Positions 1-7,810 of a stretch of DNA of 8,733 nucleotides are shown here, piece by piece. The DNA comes from Brevundimonas sp. (GTDB lineage: Bacteria > Pseudomonadota > Alphaproteobacteria > Caulobacterales > Caulobacteraceae). The stretch covers positions 1 through 8,733 of the forward strand of contig JAAXIW010000243.1 in the NCBI GenBank assembly GCA_012270135.1. The letters run 5' to 3'. Each line of letters opens with the position of its first letter. Positions within the stretch are counted from its first letter, which is position 1. The position numbers and the translations under genes are program-made. The notes beneath the pieces are model-generated. The model worked only from the letters and a program-made list of their open reading frames with translations. It had not been told where the DNA came from and searched no databases.

Positions 1-2387
1 GCCCGGGTCGGGTCATCCGGCCACGGATGGCGGGGATAACGGCCGCGCATCTCGGCGCGCACGGCGGCCCAGCTTCCCTTCCAGACGCCCGGGAGGTCCT
101 TCGTCACCTGAACCGGACGGCGGGCGGGCGACAGCAGGGCGAGGGTCAGGGGGACGCGGCCTCCGCCGACGGGGGGCGGGCCGGTGCCGCCGACCCGCTC
201 CTGCACCCGGATGGCGACGCGCGGGCCGCCTTCGGCGGCGTAGTCGATGGCGGTGGAGCCGAGCGGGGTCTCCAGCCGGGCGGGGGCGAGGTCGTCGAGC
301 GCGCGCTGGCGATCCCAGGGGATCAGGGCGCGCAGGCCCTGTTCGAGGGCGGCGTCGGGAACGGCGTCGAGCGAGTGGATGGCGTCGAGCTGCGGCCAGA
401 GCCAGATCTCGCGAGCTTCGAACAGGCCGACGTCGGTGACGTCGGGCCAGCCGTCGTCGAGGGTGCGCAGGAAGGCGAGCCGGGCCCGCAGGGCCGCGGC
501 GCGCTCGCCCCAGCGGAGTGGCTTGAGGCCGTCGCGGTCGACCTCGGCCCGGAGGGCGGCGGTGATCTGTGCGCGGTCGGGGGTTCCGACGACCTTCTCG
601 TCGACGACGATAGAGCCGATGCGGCGAATACGCTTCAGCACCATGCGGCCGGACGGCTCGCGGGTCAGACGGTCCTCGACCTCCAGCCTATGCTCCAGCG
701 CGCCGGGATCGACGGGTGCGGCGAGTCGGATGCGGTCGCGGGCGTCCCCGCCCCCAAGTTCGGCCACCGCCAGCCACGGCTCGCGGGCGAGGATGTCCGT
801 CGGGTCGAGGAAGGCGCCGCGCCCGGAGGCGAGCAGGAATTCGCCGGGCTTGCCGCGCGCCTTCGCGATCCGCTCCGGGAAGGCTTCAGCCAGCAGGGCG
901 CCGGGGTCGGCCTCGCCGCCCTGCCCGCCCCCGGCCGCGCGGGACCAGCGCTCGGCCAGCTTCAGCGCGTCGCGGGCGCGCGGGGACCGGTCGCGCTCCA
1001 GTCCGCGCAGGCGTTCGCGCAGATCGGGATCGTTCCCGCCCAGACCCGGCTCGGACAGGACAGCGGCGATACGGGCGCCGAGCATGGACAATCCGCCATC
1101 GCTCGCCACGGCGGCCATATGCGCCAGACGGGGCGAGAGAGGGATGCGGGCCAGGCGGCGGCCGTGGTCGGTCAGGCCTCCGACGTCGTCGAGGGCGTCG
1201 AGGCGCCGAAGTATCTTGCGGGCCTCGGCGAAGGCGCCGGCGGGGGGCTGGTCCAGCAGGGCGAGTCCTTCCGTCGACCGGGCGCCCCAGCGGGCCAGGT
1301 CGAGGGCGAAGGCGGTCAGGTCGGCCTCGAGGATTTCGGGACGCTGGTGCGGGACCAGGCCGCGCGTCTGCTCCTCGTCCCAGAGCCGGTAGCAGGCGCC
1401 CGGTTCGGTGCGGCCGGCGCGGCCACGCCTCTGTTCGGCCGAGGACCGGCTGACGCGGACGGTGGCGAGGCGGGTCAGGCCGCTGGACGGCTCGAAGCGG
1501 GGCACGCGCGACAGGCCGCCGTCGATGACCACCCGCACGCCCTCGATGGTCAGGCTGGTCTCGGCGACGGAGGTGGCCAGAACGACCTTGCGGCGGCCCG
1601 GCGCGGCCGGCTCGATGGCGCGGTCCTGCGCGGCCTTGTCGAGGGCGCCGTAGAGGGGGACGACATCGACCGCCGGATCGCGCAGCCGTTCCGCCAGCCG
1701 TTGCGCCGTGCGGTGGATCTCACCCTGCCCCGGCAGGAAGGCGAGGATGGAGCCGGTCTCCTCGCCGACGGCCTGGAGGACGGCCCGGGCCATGGCGTCC
1801 TCGAACCTTTCGGCGGCGTAGCGGCCCAGATAGCGGGTTTCGACCGGAAACATCCGGCCCTCGGCCTCGATGACCGGAGCCCCATTGAGGAGCTTCGAGA
1901 CGCCGGCGATGTCGAGCGTCGCCGACATGACCAGCAGGCGGAGGTCGTCGCGCAGGAGCGACTGGGTCTCGCGCGCCAGAGCCAGGCCGAGGTCCGCGTC
2001 GAGGCTGCGTTCGTGGAATTCGTCGAACAGCACGGCGCCGACGCCGTCGAGTCCGGGATCGTCGAGGATCATGCGGGTGAAGACGCCCTCGGTGATCACC
2101 TCGATACGGGTCTTCGGGCCGATACGGCTCCGCAGGCGGGTGCGGTAGCCGACGGTTTCGCCGGTCGGCTCGCCGAGGGTGGAGGCCATCCGCTCGGCCG
2201 CCGCGCGGGCCGCCAGGCGTCGCGGTTCGAGCAGCAGAATCTTCCCGCCCGCCAGCCACGGCTCATTGAGCAGGGCCAGCGGGACGACCGTGGTCTTGCC
2301 TGCGCCCGGAGGCGCGGCCAGCACGACCGCTTCAGCCGCGCCGAGGGCGGCCTTCAGCGTATCGAGAACGGCGTGGATGGGCAGCAT
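1..2387 (-). CDS. hrpB: ATP-dependent helicase HrpB (3' end outside window)
   Basis: Cytoplasmic DEAH-family superfamily 2 NTPase/helicase of the HrpB type; the cellular substrate of HrpB is poorly defined, and it is presumed to act on RNA or RNP. Translating the minus strand from the ATG at 2387 gives 795 visible codons. They show Walker A APPGAGKTT (about residues 25-33), motif II DEFH (122-125, the HrpB variant of DEAH), motif III SAT (155-157), motif V ATSVAETSLTI (271-281) and motif VI QRRGRAGR (319-326). The HrpB-specific C-terminal region follows, ending in ...MRGRYPRHPWPDDPTR, which is typical of the last residues of the family, so only a handful of codons are missing. The N-terminus MLPIHAVL matches the usual family start. 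No clear Shine-Dalgarno precedes it. It is transcribed divergently from the amino acid permease. Confidence 0.96.
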   Translation of the reverse strand, partial: MLPIHAVLDTLKAALGAAEAVVLAAPPGAGKTTVVPLALLNEPWLAGGKILLLEPRRLAARAAAERMASTLGEPTGETVGYRTRLRSRIGPKTRIEVITEGVFTRMILDDPGLDGVGAVLFDEFHERSLDADLGLALARETQSLLRDDLRLLVMSATLDIAGVSKLLNGAPVIEAEGRMFPVETRYLGRYAAERFEDAMARAVLQAVGEETGSILAFLPGQGEIHRTAQRLAERLRDPAVDVVPLYGALDKAAQDRAIEPAAPGRRKVVLATSVAETSLTIEGVRVVIDGGLSRVPRFEPSSGLTRLATVRVSRSSAEQRRGRAGRTEPGACYRLWDEEQTRGLVPHQRPEILEADLTAFALDLARWGARSTEGLALLDQPPAGAFAEARKILRRLDALDDVGGLTDHGRRLARIPLSPRLAHMAAVASDGGLSMLGARIAAVLSEPGLGGNDPDLRERLRGLERDRSPRARDALKLAERWSRAAGGGQGGEADPGALLAEAFPERIAKARGKPGEFLLASGRGAFLDPTDILAREPWLAVAELGGGDARDRIRLAAPVDPGALEHRLEVEDRLTREPSGRMVLKRIRRIGSIVVDEKVVGTPDRAQITAALRAEVDRDGLKPLRWGERAAALRARLAFLRTLDDGWPDVTDVGLFEAREIWLWPQLDAIHSLDAVPDAALEQGLRALIPWDRQRALDDLAPARLETPLGSTAIDYAAEGGPRVAIRVQERVGGTGPPPVGGGRVPLTLALLSPARRPVQVTKDLPGVWKGSWAAVRAEMRGRYPRHPWPDDPTR

Positions 2388-2456
2388 TGGATGCGGTCTA
2401 GCCGCCCCAGGCGCCGGGCGGAAGGCGACCGCTGTAGCGGCCCCTAAATTGCTCTG

Positions 2457-2484
2457 TTGACAGCCAATTCGGCGCGCCTAACGT
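2457..2484 (+). promoter_or_regulatory. Putative sigma70 promoter of the APC permease
   Basis: A perfect TTGACA -35 hexamer lies at 2457-2462. After 16 nt comes TAACGT (2479-2484), a weak -10 matching three of six consensus bases. This would place transcription start near 2490 and give a leader of about 35 nt before the TTG start at 2525. The -35 is seen directly; its use as a promoter is inferred. No equally good promoter facing left toward hrpB was found in the same spacer. Confidence 0.45.
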
Positions 2485-2510
2485 CCGGCCGTCGTGGTCG
2501 GCCTTTCAAG

Positions 2511-2515
2511 GGAGG
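2511..2515 (+). promoter_or_regulatory. Ribosome binding site deciding a TTG start
   Basis: GGAGG at 2511-2515 lies 9 nt before the TTG at 2525 but 24 nt before the first in-frame ATG at 2540. The spacing therefore favours TTG as the initiation codon of the permease. Confidence 0.65.
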
Positions 2516-2524
2516 GGCGCACGG

Positions 2525-4198
2525 TTGGACAAGACAAAAATGGCCGTGACAGGTCGCCCGCCGGGGAACCGGCTCTTTCTCAAAAAATCCGTAGCCCAGA
2601 TCCAGAAGGAAGCGGCCAGGAGCGAGCTGAAACGCACGCTCGGCCCGATCAATCTGATGAGTCTCGGCATCGGCGCGATCATCGGCGCCGGTATCTTCGT
2701 TCTGACAGGCCAGGTCGCGGCGGCGAACGCCGGCCCGGCCATCATGCTGAGCTTCGTGGTCGCGGGGATCGCCTGCGGTCTCGCGGGCCTGTGCTATGCC
2801 GAACTGGCCTCGACCATGCCGGTGTCCGGCTCGGCCTACACCTATGCCTATGGCACCCTGGGCGAAGTCTTCGCCTGGATCATGGGCTGGCTGCTGGTGC
2901 TCGAATACGGCGTCGCGGCCTCGACGGTCGCGGTCGGCTGGTCCGGCTATGTCGTCTCGATCCTGTCTGATTTCGGCATAAGCCAGCAGCTGTTCCCGGC
3001 CATACAGTACGCCGGCGGCGAAGGGCCCCAATGGGCCACCCCGCTGGTCCAGATGGTGCAGGACGCCGGAGCGACCGCCTTCCCGCTGACGGGCACCTTC
3101 AACCTGGTCGCCGCCATCGGCATCGCCGCGGTCTGCAGCCTGCTGGTCCTCGGCGTTTCGGAATCGGCGAACATCAACAACATCATCGTCGTCGTGAAAA
3201 TCGTTGTCCTGCTGACCTTCATCGCCGTGGGGATCCAGTACATCGACCCCTCCAACTGGGTTCCCTTCGTCCCTGAGGCGACGGGCCAACCCGGTCAGTT
3301 CGGGGTCGGCGGCATCTTCCGCGGTGCGGCCATCATCTTCTTCGCCTACGTCGGATTCGAAGCGGTTTCGACCGCCGCGGCCGAAGCCAAGAACCCGTCC
3401 AGGGATGTCCCGATCGGCATCCTCGGCGCCCTCGTCGTCTGTACGCTCATCTATATGGCCGTCGCCGCCGTCATGACCGGCGTGGTGCCCTACCTCGAGC
3501 TGGCGAGCCCGGCGCCGGTGGCCGTCGCCATCGACCGCATGGGTCTGGAATGGGCCAATCTGCCGCTGGCCGCCGCGCCGGGCGGCGAGCTGAACATGAT
3601 CAGCTTCCTGATCAAGGTCGGCGCCGTCACCGGCCTGTCCTCGGTCATGCTTGTGCTGTGCTACGGCCAGACGCGGATCTTCTACACCATGGCCCGGGAC
3701 GGTCTGCTTCCCAAGGCCTTCGCCGTGGTGCATCCGAAATTCCGCACCCCGTGGATCGGCACGATCGTTCTGGGCGTCATGATCGCCATAGCGGCGGCCT
3801 TCCTGCCCATTTCGATCCTCGGCGACCTGGTGTCGCTGGGGACGGCGACGGCCTTCGCCATCGTCTGCCTGAGCGTCATCTTCCTGCGGGTCAAACACCC
3901 CGAGATGGAGCGGCCGTTCAAGGTGCCGGGCGGTATCTTCACCGCGGTTCTGGGCATCCTGGCCTGCCTGTTCCTGGCCAGCCAGAACCTCATCCCGATG
4001 TTCCAGCACGCGGCGGAAGACAACCCGCTGCCGCTGATGCTGCTTGGCGGTTACGCCGCGGTCGGCGCGATCCTCTACGCCGCCTACGGCTTCTGGCACT
4101 CCAAGCTGGCCAAGGGCATCGACATCACCGAGGACACCGCCCTGTCCAGCCCGGCCGCGGCTCTCGGCGGCGACGTCGACAACGTGAAGGAAGACTGA
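2525..4198 (+). CDS. APC-superfamily amino acid permease (YfnA/CAT-like)
   Basis: Inner-membrane secondary transporter for amino acids, resembling the cationic amino acid transporter/YfnA branch of the APC family. The 557-residue product has a cytoplasmic N-terminus of about 40 residues and roughly twelve hydrophobic segments. The APC helix-1 signature GIGAIIGAGIFVLTG sits at residues 48-62, and YAELASTMPVSGSAYTYAYGTLGE at about 91-114. Helix 6 FFAYVGFEAVSTAAAEAKNPSRDVPIGI covers about 272-299, and the conserved loop FYTMARDGLLPK about 386-397. Length and motif order are normal for the family. The TTG start is chosen because GGAGG lies 9 nt upstream; the alternative ATG at 2540 removes only five residues. 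The gene has its own putative promoter and a strong terminator at 4223-4250, so it is probably monocistronic. The substrate cannot be read from sequence; a broad or cationic amino acid is a guess from family. Confidence 0.93.
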   Translation: MDKTKMAVTGRPPGNRLFLKKSVAQIQKEAARSELKRTLGPINLMSLGIGAIIGAGIFVLTGQVAAANAGPAIMLSFVVAGIACGLAGLCYAELASTMPVSGSAYTYAYGTLGEVFAWIMGWLLVLEYGVAASTVAVGWSGYVVSILSDFGISQQLFPAIQYAGGEGPQWATPLVQMVQDAGATAFPLTGTFNLVAAIGIAAVCSLLVLGVSESANINNIIVVVKIVVLLTFIAVGIQYIDPSNWVPFVPEATGQPGQFGVGGIFRGAAIIFFAYVGFEAVSTAAAEAKNPSRDVPIGILGALVVCTLIYMAVAAVMTGVVPYLELASPAPVAVAIDRMGLEWANLPLAAAPGGELNMISFLIKVGAVTGLSSVMLVLCYGQTRIFYTMARDGLLPKAFAVVHPKFRTPWIGTIVLGVMIAIAAAFLPISILGDLVSLGTATAFAIVCLSVIFLRVKHPEMERPFKVPGGIFTAVLGILACLFLASQNLIPMFQHAAEDNPLPLMLLGGYAAVGAILYAAYGFWHSKLAKGIDITEDTALSSPAAALGGDVDNVKED

Positions 4199-4222
4199 GA
4201 GCGTCCATCGCGGTGACACCGG

Positions 4223-4250
4223 AAAGGCCCGGGCACATGCCCGGGCCTTT
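4223..4250 (+). terminator. Rho-independent terminator of the APC permease
   Basis: A perfect 12-bp stem (AAAGGCCCGGGC at 4223-4234 with its complement at 4239-4250) around a 4-nt loop lies 24 nt after the permease stop. The right arm ends in TTT and is followed by TCTC. The short U-tract is compensated by the very GC-rich stem. The A/T ends are symmetrical, so it may also stop transcription arriving from the right. Confidence 0.8.
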
Positions 4251-4282
4251 CTCAATTCCGGGAGCCGGCCTTTCCGGGGTCT

Positions 4283-4300
4283 GATGCAGGCCCATGCATC
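4283..4300. repeat. Short inverted repeat between two terminators
   Basis: GATGCA (4283-4288) and TGCATC (4295-4300) are perfect inverted copies separated by GGCCCA. The element lies in the convergent spacer between the two terminators. It has no T-run and no evident role; it could be chance. Confidence 0.3.
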
Positions 4301-4351
4301 CCCCCTGTCGAACCGATGACGCCGGCCCGGACCGGTCCGCCGCAAACGCAA

Positions 4352-4381
4352 AAACGGCCCGGACTCGCGTCCGGGCCGTTT
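4352..4381 (-). terminator. Rho-independent terminator of the NSS transporter
   Basis: A 13-bp perfect stem (AAACGGCCCGGAC at 4352-4364 with its complement at 4369-4381) closes a TCGC loop. Read on the minus strand it is followed by a run of five T (TTTTTGCG). It lies 20 nt beyond the stop of the leftward transporter gene. This is a textbook intrinsic terminator and, together with 4223-4250, it insulates the convergent gene pair. Confidence 0.85.
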
Positions 4382-4401
4382 CTGTCTGGAACGTCTGAAC
4401 C

Positions 4402-5835
4402 TCAGCCCAGCAGTTGCGGGAACAGGCCGATGATCAGGATCGCGGCGACCGCCAGCGGGCACAGGAAGCGGATCAGGAAGCGCCAGGCGGCGAGCCCGCC
4501 GCCCTTGAGCCCGGTTTCGGCGTTGACCAGCTGACGATCCGCGACCCAGCCGATGAAGATGGCGGTGACGAGGCCCGAGAGCGGCAGCAGGAGACGGCCG
4601 GTGACGCCGTCTATGGCGTCGAACCAGGTGGCGGTCTCGAAGCCCTGAACGAAGGCCAGCGGCCGCTGATCAGCGAGGACGTTGAACGACAGGGCCGACA
4701 CCAGGCCGACCAGGAAGACCAGCACGCCGATCCAGACCGAGGCCTTGACCCGCGAGGCGCCGAACTTCTCGGTGACCCAGCCGACCGAAATCTCGAGCAG
4801 CGAAACCGAAGACGTCAGGGCCGCGAACAGGGCCAGGACGAAGAACAGCAGGCCGACGATGGCCCCGCCCGGCATGGAATGGAAGGCCGCCGGCAGGGTC
4901 TGGAACATCAGGGTCGGGCCGGCGTTCGGCTCCATCCCGACGCTGAACACGATCGGAAAGATCGCCAGGCCGGCGATGATGGCCACGCTGGTGTCGGCGA
5001 AGGCGATCATGCCCGAGGTCTGCCCCAGGTTGGTGTCGCGCGAGGCGTAGGCGCCGTAGGCGATCATCGCGCCGCCGCCGAGGCTGAGCGAGAAGAAGGC
5101 CTGGCCGAGGGCCGAGCTGAGCACGCCGGGCTCCAGCACACGGCTGAAATCGGGAGTGAACAGATAGGTCACCGCCGCGGCGAAGTCGCCGGTGATAGCC
5201 GCGTAGACGGTGATGCCGATGAGAAGGAAGAAGAAGGCCGGCATCAGCCAGGTGGCCGCCGCCTCGATGCCGCCCTTGACGCCGCGGGCGACGATCCAGA
5301 CCGTGACGACCACGAAAGCCAGCTGCAGGCCGATCAGCAGCGCGGGATTGGCGAACAGGTTCGGCATGAGCTGCTGGATGGTCTCGACCGAGTCGCCGGC
5401 ATAGGCTCCGGCCATGGGCGTTCCGCCCGACACGGCGGCGAAGACGTCGGCCGCGCTCGTGCCGATGAAATAAACCACCCACCCCGCGACCACGCAGTAG
5501 AATGTCAGGATGGCGGTGTTGGCGATCAGGCCGATGACGGCCAGCACGCTCCAGGCGGGACTGGCGCCGGACTGCCGGGCCAGGTAGGCGGCGCTGGCGA
5601 TCGTCGAGCGCTGGCCGTGGCGGCCGATCAGGCTCTCGGCCAGCAGCAGGGGCATGGCGATGAGCACCACGCAGAGGATGTAGAGCAGGACGAAGGCGCC
5701 GCCGCCGTTATTGCCCGCCTCGGTGGGGAACCGCCAGAGGTTGCCCAGGCCGACGGCCGAGCCGGTGGCCGCGAGCACGAAGGCGGCCTTCGAAGACCAT
5801 CGCGCCTGACCCGGCGCCGAAATGTTTCCAGCCAA
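4402..5835 (-). CDS. Sodium-dependent NSS (SNF) family transporter
   Basis: Inner-membrane Na+-coupled symporter of the neurotransmitter:sodium symporter family (LeuT/MhsT relatives), which in bacteria usually imports amino acids. The 477-residue product opens with RWSSKAAFVLAATGSAVGLGNLWRFP (about 12-37), the NSS helix-1 signature containing the unwound Na+/substrate segment, followed by EAGNNGGGAF. Helix 6 FFSLSLGGGAMIAYGAYASRD is at about 247-267, and the helix-8 sodium-site motif ALTSSVSLLE at about 339-348. About eleven hydrophobic segments are visible, as common in bacterial NSS proteins. The start is taken as TTG at 5835, because AAGGGAG lies 7 nt upstream and the protein then begins shortly before the conserved RWSS. 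An ATG at 5886 would add 17 Arg/Pro-rich residues and lacks support. It lies downstream of, and co-oriented with, the AGCS gene, with a hairpin between them. The substrate is unknown. Confidence 0.93.
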   Translation of the reverse strand: MAGNISAPGQARWSSKAAFVLAATGSAVGLGNLWRFPTEAGNNGGGAFVLLYILCVVLIAMPLLLAESLIGRHGQRSTIASAAYLARQSGASPAWSVLAVIGLIANTAILTFYCVVAGWVVYFIGTSAADVFAAVSGGTPMAGAYAGDSVETIQQLMPNLFANPALLIGLQLAFVVVTVWIVARGVKGGIEAAATWLMPAFFFLLIGITVYAAITGDFAAAVTYLFTPDFSRVLEPGVLSSALGQAFFSLSLGGGAMIAYGAYASRDTNLGQTSGMIAFADTSVAIIAGLAIFPIVFSVGMEPNAGPTLMFQTLPAAFHSMPGGAIVGLLFFVLALFAALTSSVSLLEISVGWVTEKFGASRVKASVWIGVLVFLVGLVSALSFNVLADQRPLAFVQGFETATWFDAIDGVTGRLLLPLSGLVTAIFIGWVADRQLVNAETGLKGGGLAAWRFLIRFLCPLAVAAILIIGLFPQLLG

Positions 5836-5842
5836 TTCTCTA

Positions 5843-5849
5843 CTCCCTT
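5843..5849 (-). promoter_or_regulatory. Ribosome binding site deciding a TTG start
   Basis: On the minus strand AAGGGAG occupies 5849-5843 and is separated by 7 nt from the TTG at 5835. The upstream ATG at 5886 would leave this Shine-Dalgarno inside the reading frame, so the TTG is preferred. Confidence 0.65.
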
Positions 5850-5917
5850 GCGGGCGGCACGGTCGGGACCGGCCGCCTCTCGTCATGAGGGCGCGGCGAG
5901 CGACACCCGAAGAAGGA

Positions 5918-5945
5918 ACGCCCGGACCGCGAACGGCCCGGGCGT
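5918..5945 (-). terminator. Hairpin terminator after the AGCS symporter gene
   Basis: The arms at 5918-5928 and 5935-5945 form an 11-bp stem with one G-U pair on the minus strand and a 6-nt loop. It is followed on the minus strand by TCCTTCTTC, pyrimidine-rich but without a continuous T-run. It begins 10 nt past the AGCS stop codon and ends about 80 nt before the NSS start. It may be a complete terminator, or a partial one allowing read-through into the NSS gene. Confidence 0.6.
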
Positions 5946-5955
5946 CTCATTTGCC

Positions 5956-7431
5956 TTACTCGTGGTCCTTGCCGGCCGTCCTGTTCCCCTTGGCGAGGGC
6001 GAAGACGACGCCGGACAACAGGGCCAGGGCGATCAGGTTGGGCAGGGCCATGGCGGCGTTGGCGATGTCGCCGAGGCGCCAGACCAGTTCGATCTCCTGG
6101 AAGGAACCGACGAAGATCATCACCACCCAGAACAGGCGGAACGGAATCGCCAGCTTCATGCCGAACAGATAGGTCGCGGCGCGCTCGCCGTAGTAGCCCC
6201 AGGTGATCAGGGTCGTGAACACGAACAGGATCAGGGCGATCGAGACGACCAGACCGCCGAGCGTGACCGTGCCGAAGAGCGGCATGGGGAAGGCGGTCGC
6301 ATAGGCCGCCTCGGTCATGGCGAAGCCGGTCAGGTCGGACGTCCAGACGGTGTTCTGCATCACCACGACGCCGTCGGCGCCGGTGTGGGGGAAGGCGCCC
6401 TGCACCGCCAGCATCACCAGGCCCGTGGCCGTGCAGATGATGATGGTGTCGATGAAGGTGCCCATCATGGCGAACCGGCCCTGTTTGGCGGGGTCGTCGG
6501 TCTGGGCCACGGCGTGGGCGATCGGGGTCGAGCCCTGCCCCGCCTCGTTGGAGAACAGGCCGCGCGCCACGCCCGAGCGGATCGCCAGGATCATGCCGGC
6601 GCCGAGGAAGCCGCCGGCGGCGGCATGGCCGGTGAAGGCGCTCTCGAAGATGGTGGCGATGGCGCCCGGAATGGCCTGGAAGTTCAGCGCCAGGGCGATG
6701 AAGGCCATGACCAGATAGATCAGGGCCATGAAGGGCACGACCTTCTCGGCGATGGCGCCGATCGACTTGATGCCGCCGATGATGACGGCGAACACGGCGA
6801 CCGCGACGACGAGGCCCGAACCCCATTCCGGCAGGCCGGTCAGGCCGCTGAAGGAATCGGCGAAGGAGTTGGCCTGGATCATGTTGCCGGTGGCGATCGA
6901 CGAGAACAGCAGGCCGATGCAGAAGATCACCGCCAGCCAGCCCCATTTCTTGCCGAGGCCGTTGCGGATGTAGTTCATCGGGCCGCCGCGGAAGTGGCCG
7001 TCGGGCCCCTTCTCGCGAAAGCGGATGGCCAGGGAGCCCTCGGCGAAGGCGAGCGACATGCCGATCAGGGCCGTGACCCACATCCAGAACAGGGCGCCCG
7101 GGCCGCCGAGGGTGATGGCGGTGGCGACGCCGGCGAGGTTGCCGGTGCCCACCTGGCCCGAGAGGGCCGTCGACAGGGCGGCGAACGGCGAGATCTCGCC
7201 TTTTTCCTTGTCATCGTTCTTCTTGAACAGGCCGGCGAAGGCCACGCCGAGATGGGTGATCGGGTAGAAGCGCAGCCCGATCATGATCCAGATGCCGACG
7301 CCGAGCAGGATCACGACCATCGGCGGGAACAGCAGCACCTGCTCTCCGTGCCAGGTGCCGCCCCAGATGAAGTCGCTGACGTTTGTCACGCCGTCGTAGA
7401 AGCCCTGCATCGGGCTTGGATTGTTAGCCAT
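5956..7431 (-). CDS. AGCS-family alanine/glycine:cation symporter
   Basis: Inner-membrane Na+ (or H+)-coupled symporter of the alanine or glycine:cation symporter family. The 491-residue protein carries GQVGTGNLAGVATAITLGGPGALFWMW at about 92-118, the Na+/substrate-binding signature, and FRGGPMNYI at 147-155. The second family signature GVARGLFSNEAGQGSTPIAHAVAQTDDPAKQG is at 287-318, and FIDTIIICTATGL at 326-338. About ten or more hydrophobic segments are present. At 124-131 it reads GMSLAFAE where many family members have a Thr-Lys (GMxTKxxE), which suggests a distinct subfamily rather than a defect. The ATG at 7431 has GAGGGGAA (7444-7437) 5 nt upstream. It is the first gene of a possible leftward unit with the NSS transporter, though a hairpin follows its stop. 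Alanine, glycine or D-alanine uptake is likely from the family. Confidence 0.94.
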   Translation of the reverse strand: MANNPSPMQGFYDGVTNVSDFIWGGTWHGEQVLLFPPMVVILLGVGIWIMIGLRFYPITHLGVAFAGLFKKNDDKEKGEISPFAALSTALSGQVGTGNLAGVATAITLGGPGALFWMWVTALIGMSLAFAEGSLAIRFREKGPDGHFRGGPMNYIRNGLGKKWGWLAVIFCIGLLFSSIATGNMIQANSFADSFSGLTGLPEWGSGLVVAVAVFAVIIGGIKSIGAIAEKVVPFMALIYLVMAFIALALNFQAIPGAIATIFESAFTGHAAAGGFLGAGMILAIRSGVARGLFSNEAGQGSTPIAHAVAQTDDPAKQGRFAMMGTFIDTIIICTATGLVMLAVQGAFPHTGADGVVVMQNTVWTSDLTGFAMTEAAYATAFPMPLFGTVTLGGLVVSIALILFVFTTLITWGYYGERAATYLFGMKLAIPFRLFWVVMIFVGSFQEIELVWRLGDIANAAMALPNLIALALLSGVVFALAKGNRTAGKDHE

Positions 7432-7597
7432 TCGGATTCCCCTCGACCCTCAAGCGGCGCAACTATCCACATGGTGAACGGATTGGCCAGCCGGAATTGG
7501 CGGATTTCTCCGTTCGCCGAGGGCGTTCCACAGGCGGGTTTCACCTCCGAACCTTGCCGAACCGCTCCGCTCCGCCTACGAGCGCTGCGGACCTAAT

Positions 7598-7682
7598 GCG
7601 GATGTGGCGGAACTGGTAGACGCACTGGATTTAGGTTCCAGCGCCGCGAGGCGTGGAGGTTCGAGTCCTCTCATCCGCACCA
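7598..7682 (+). tRNA. tRNA-Leu (anticodon UAG)
   Basis: The acceptor stem GCGGATG (7598-7604) pairs with CATCCGC (7672-7678), followed by discriminator A and an encoded CCA (7680-7682). The anticodon stem CTGGA/TCCAG (7625-7629, 7637-7641) closes the loop TTTAGGT with anticodon TAG at 7632-7634, which reads CUN leucine codons. A D-arm with AACTGGTAGACGC, a long class II variable arm of the kind leucine tRNAs carry, and a T-arm with GGTTCGAGTCC complete the cloverleaf. All parts look intact. No convincing promoter or U-rich terminator was seen nearby. Confidence 0.97.
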
Positions 7683-7705
7683 CCCCTACATCCGGACCCC
7701 ACGGT

Positions 7706-7723
7706 CGGCGGATGCAGCCGCCG
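7706..7723 (+). other. Weak hairpin downstream of tRNA-Leu
   Basis: CGGCGG (7706-7711) and CCGCCG (7718-7723) form a 6-bp stem with loop ATGCAG, 24 nt past the tRNA 3' end. No T-run follows. It could be a processing or Rho-assisted stop signal, but a chance GC palindrome is equally plausible. Confidence 0.25.
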
Positions 7724-7798
7724 CGCCTGTCCGGTCCACCGGCTTGGATTTTCCATCCGCTCAAACCTGTGCGAACGTCGGTCTGCCGGAGTTCGATC

Positions 7799-7805
7799 AG
7801 GAGAG
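7799..7805 (+). promoter_or_regulatory. Ribosome binding site of the small unknown gene
   Basis: AGGAGAG at 7799-7805 stands 5 nt before the ATG at 7811. This strong signal fixes that start over the open frame extending upstream through the tRNA. Confidence 0.7.
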
Positions 7806-7810
7806 TCCCG

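Noticed and set aside
27..2447. An 806-codon open frame on the plus strand opposite hrpB
   Set aside because: Its translation is low-complexity Gly/Ala/Arg/Asp-rich with no recognisable domain, while the opposite strand encodes all HrpB helicase motifs. High GC with a biased third position removes stops from the antisense frame.
2444..4462. A 672-codon open frame on the minus strand opposite the APC permease
   Set aside because: Same antisense-shadow composition (Asp/Gly/Arg/His-rich); it runs through both terminators and the permease on the other strand is unambiguous.
4414..7596. A 1060-codon open frame on the plus strand opposite both the NSS and AGCS genes
   Set aside because: It reads as Gly/Asp/His/Gln/Arg-rich sequence typical of antisense shadows of membrane proteins, spans two real genes and their spacer, and has no domain or plausible ribosome binding site evidence.
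7432..7597. Promoters for the tRNA (rightward) and the AGCS gene (leftward) in their shared 166-bp spacer
   Set aside because: Only weak hexamer resemblances (for example TTGCCG) were found and none with good -35/-10 spacing, so none is called.
7604..7810. Upstream extension of the small unknown gene through the tRNA
   Set aside because: The frame is open only by chance; it would overlap the tRNA-Leu, and the strong Shine-Dalgarno at 7799-7805 supports the ATG at 7811.
7598..7810. tRNA-Leu as an attachment site for an integrated element
   Set aside because: No integrase gene, no repeat of the tRNA 3' end elsewhere in the window, and no change of base composition downstream.
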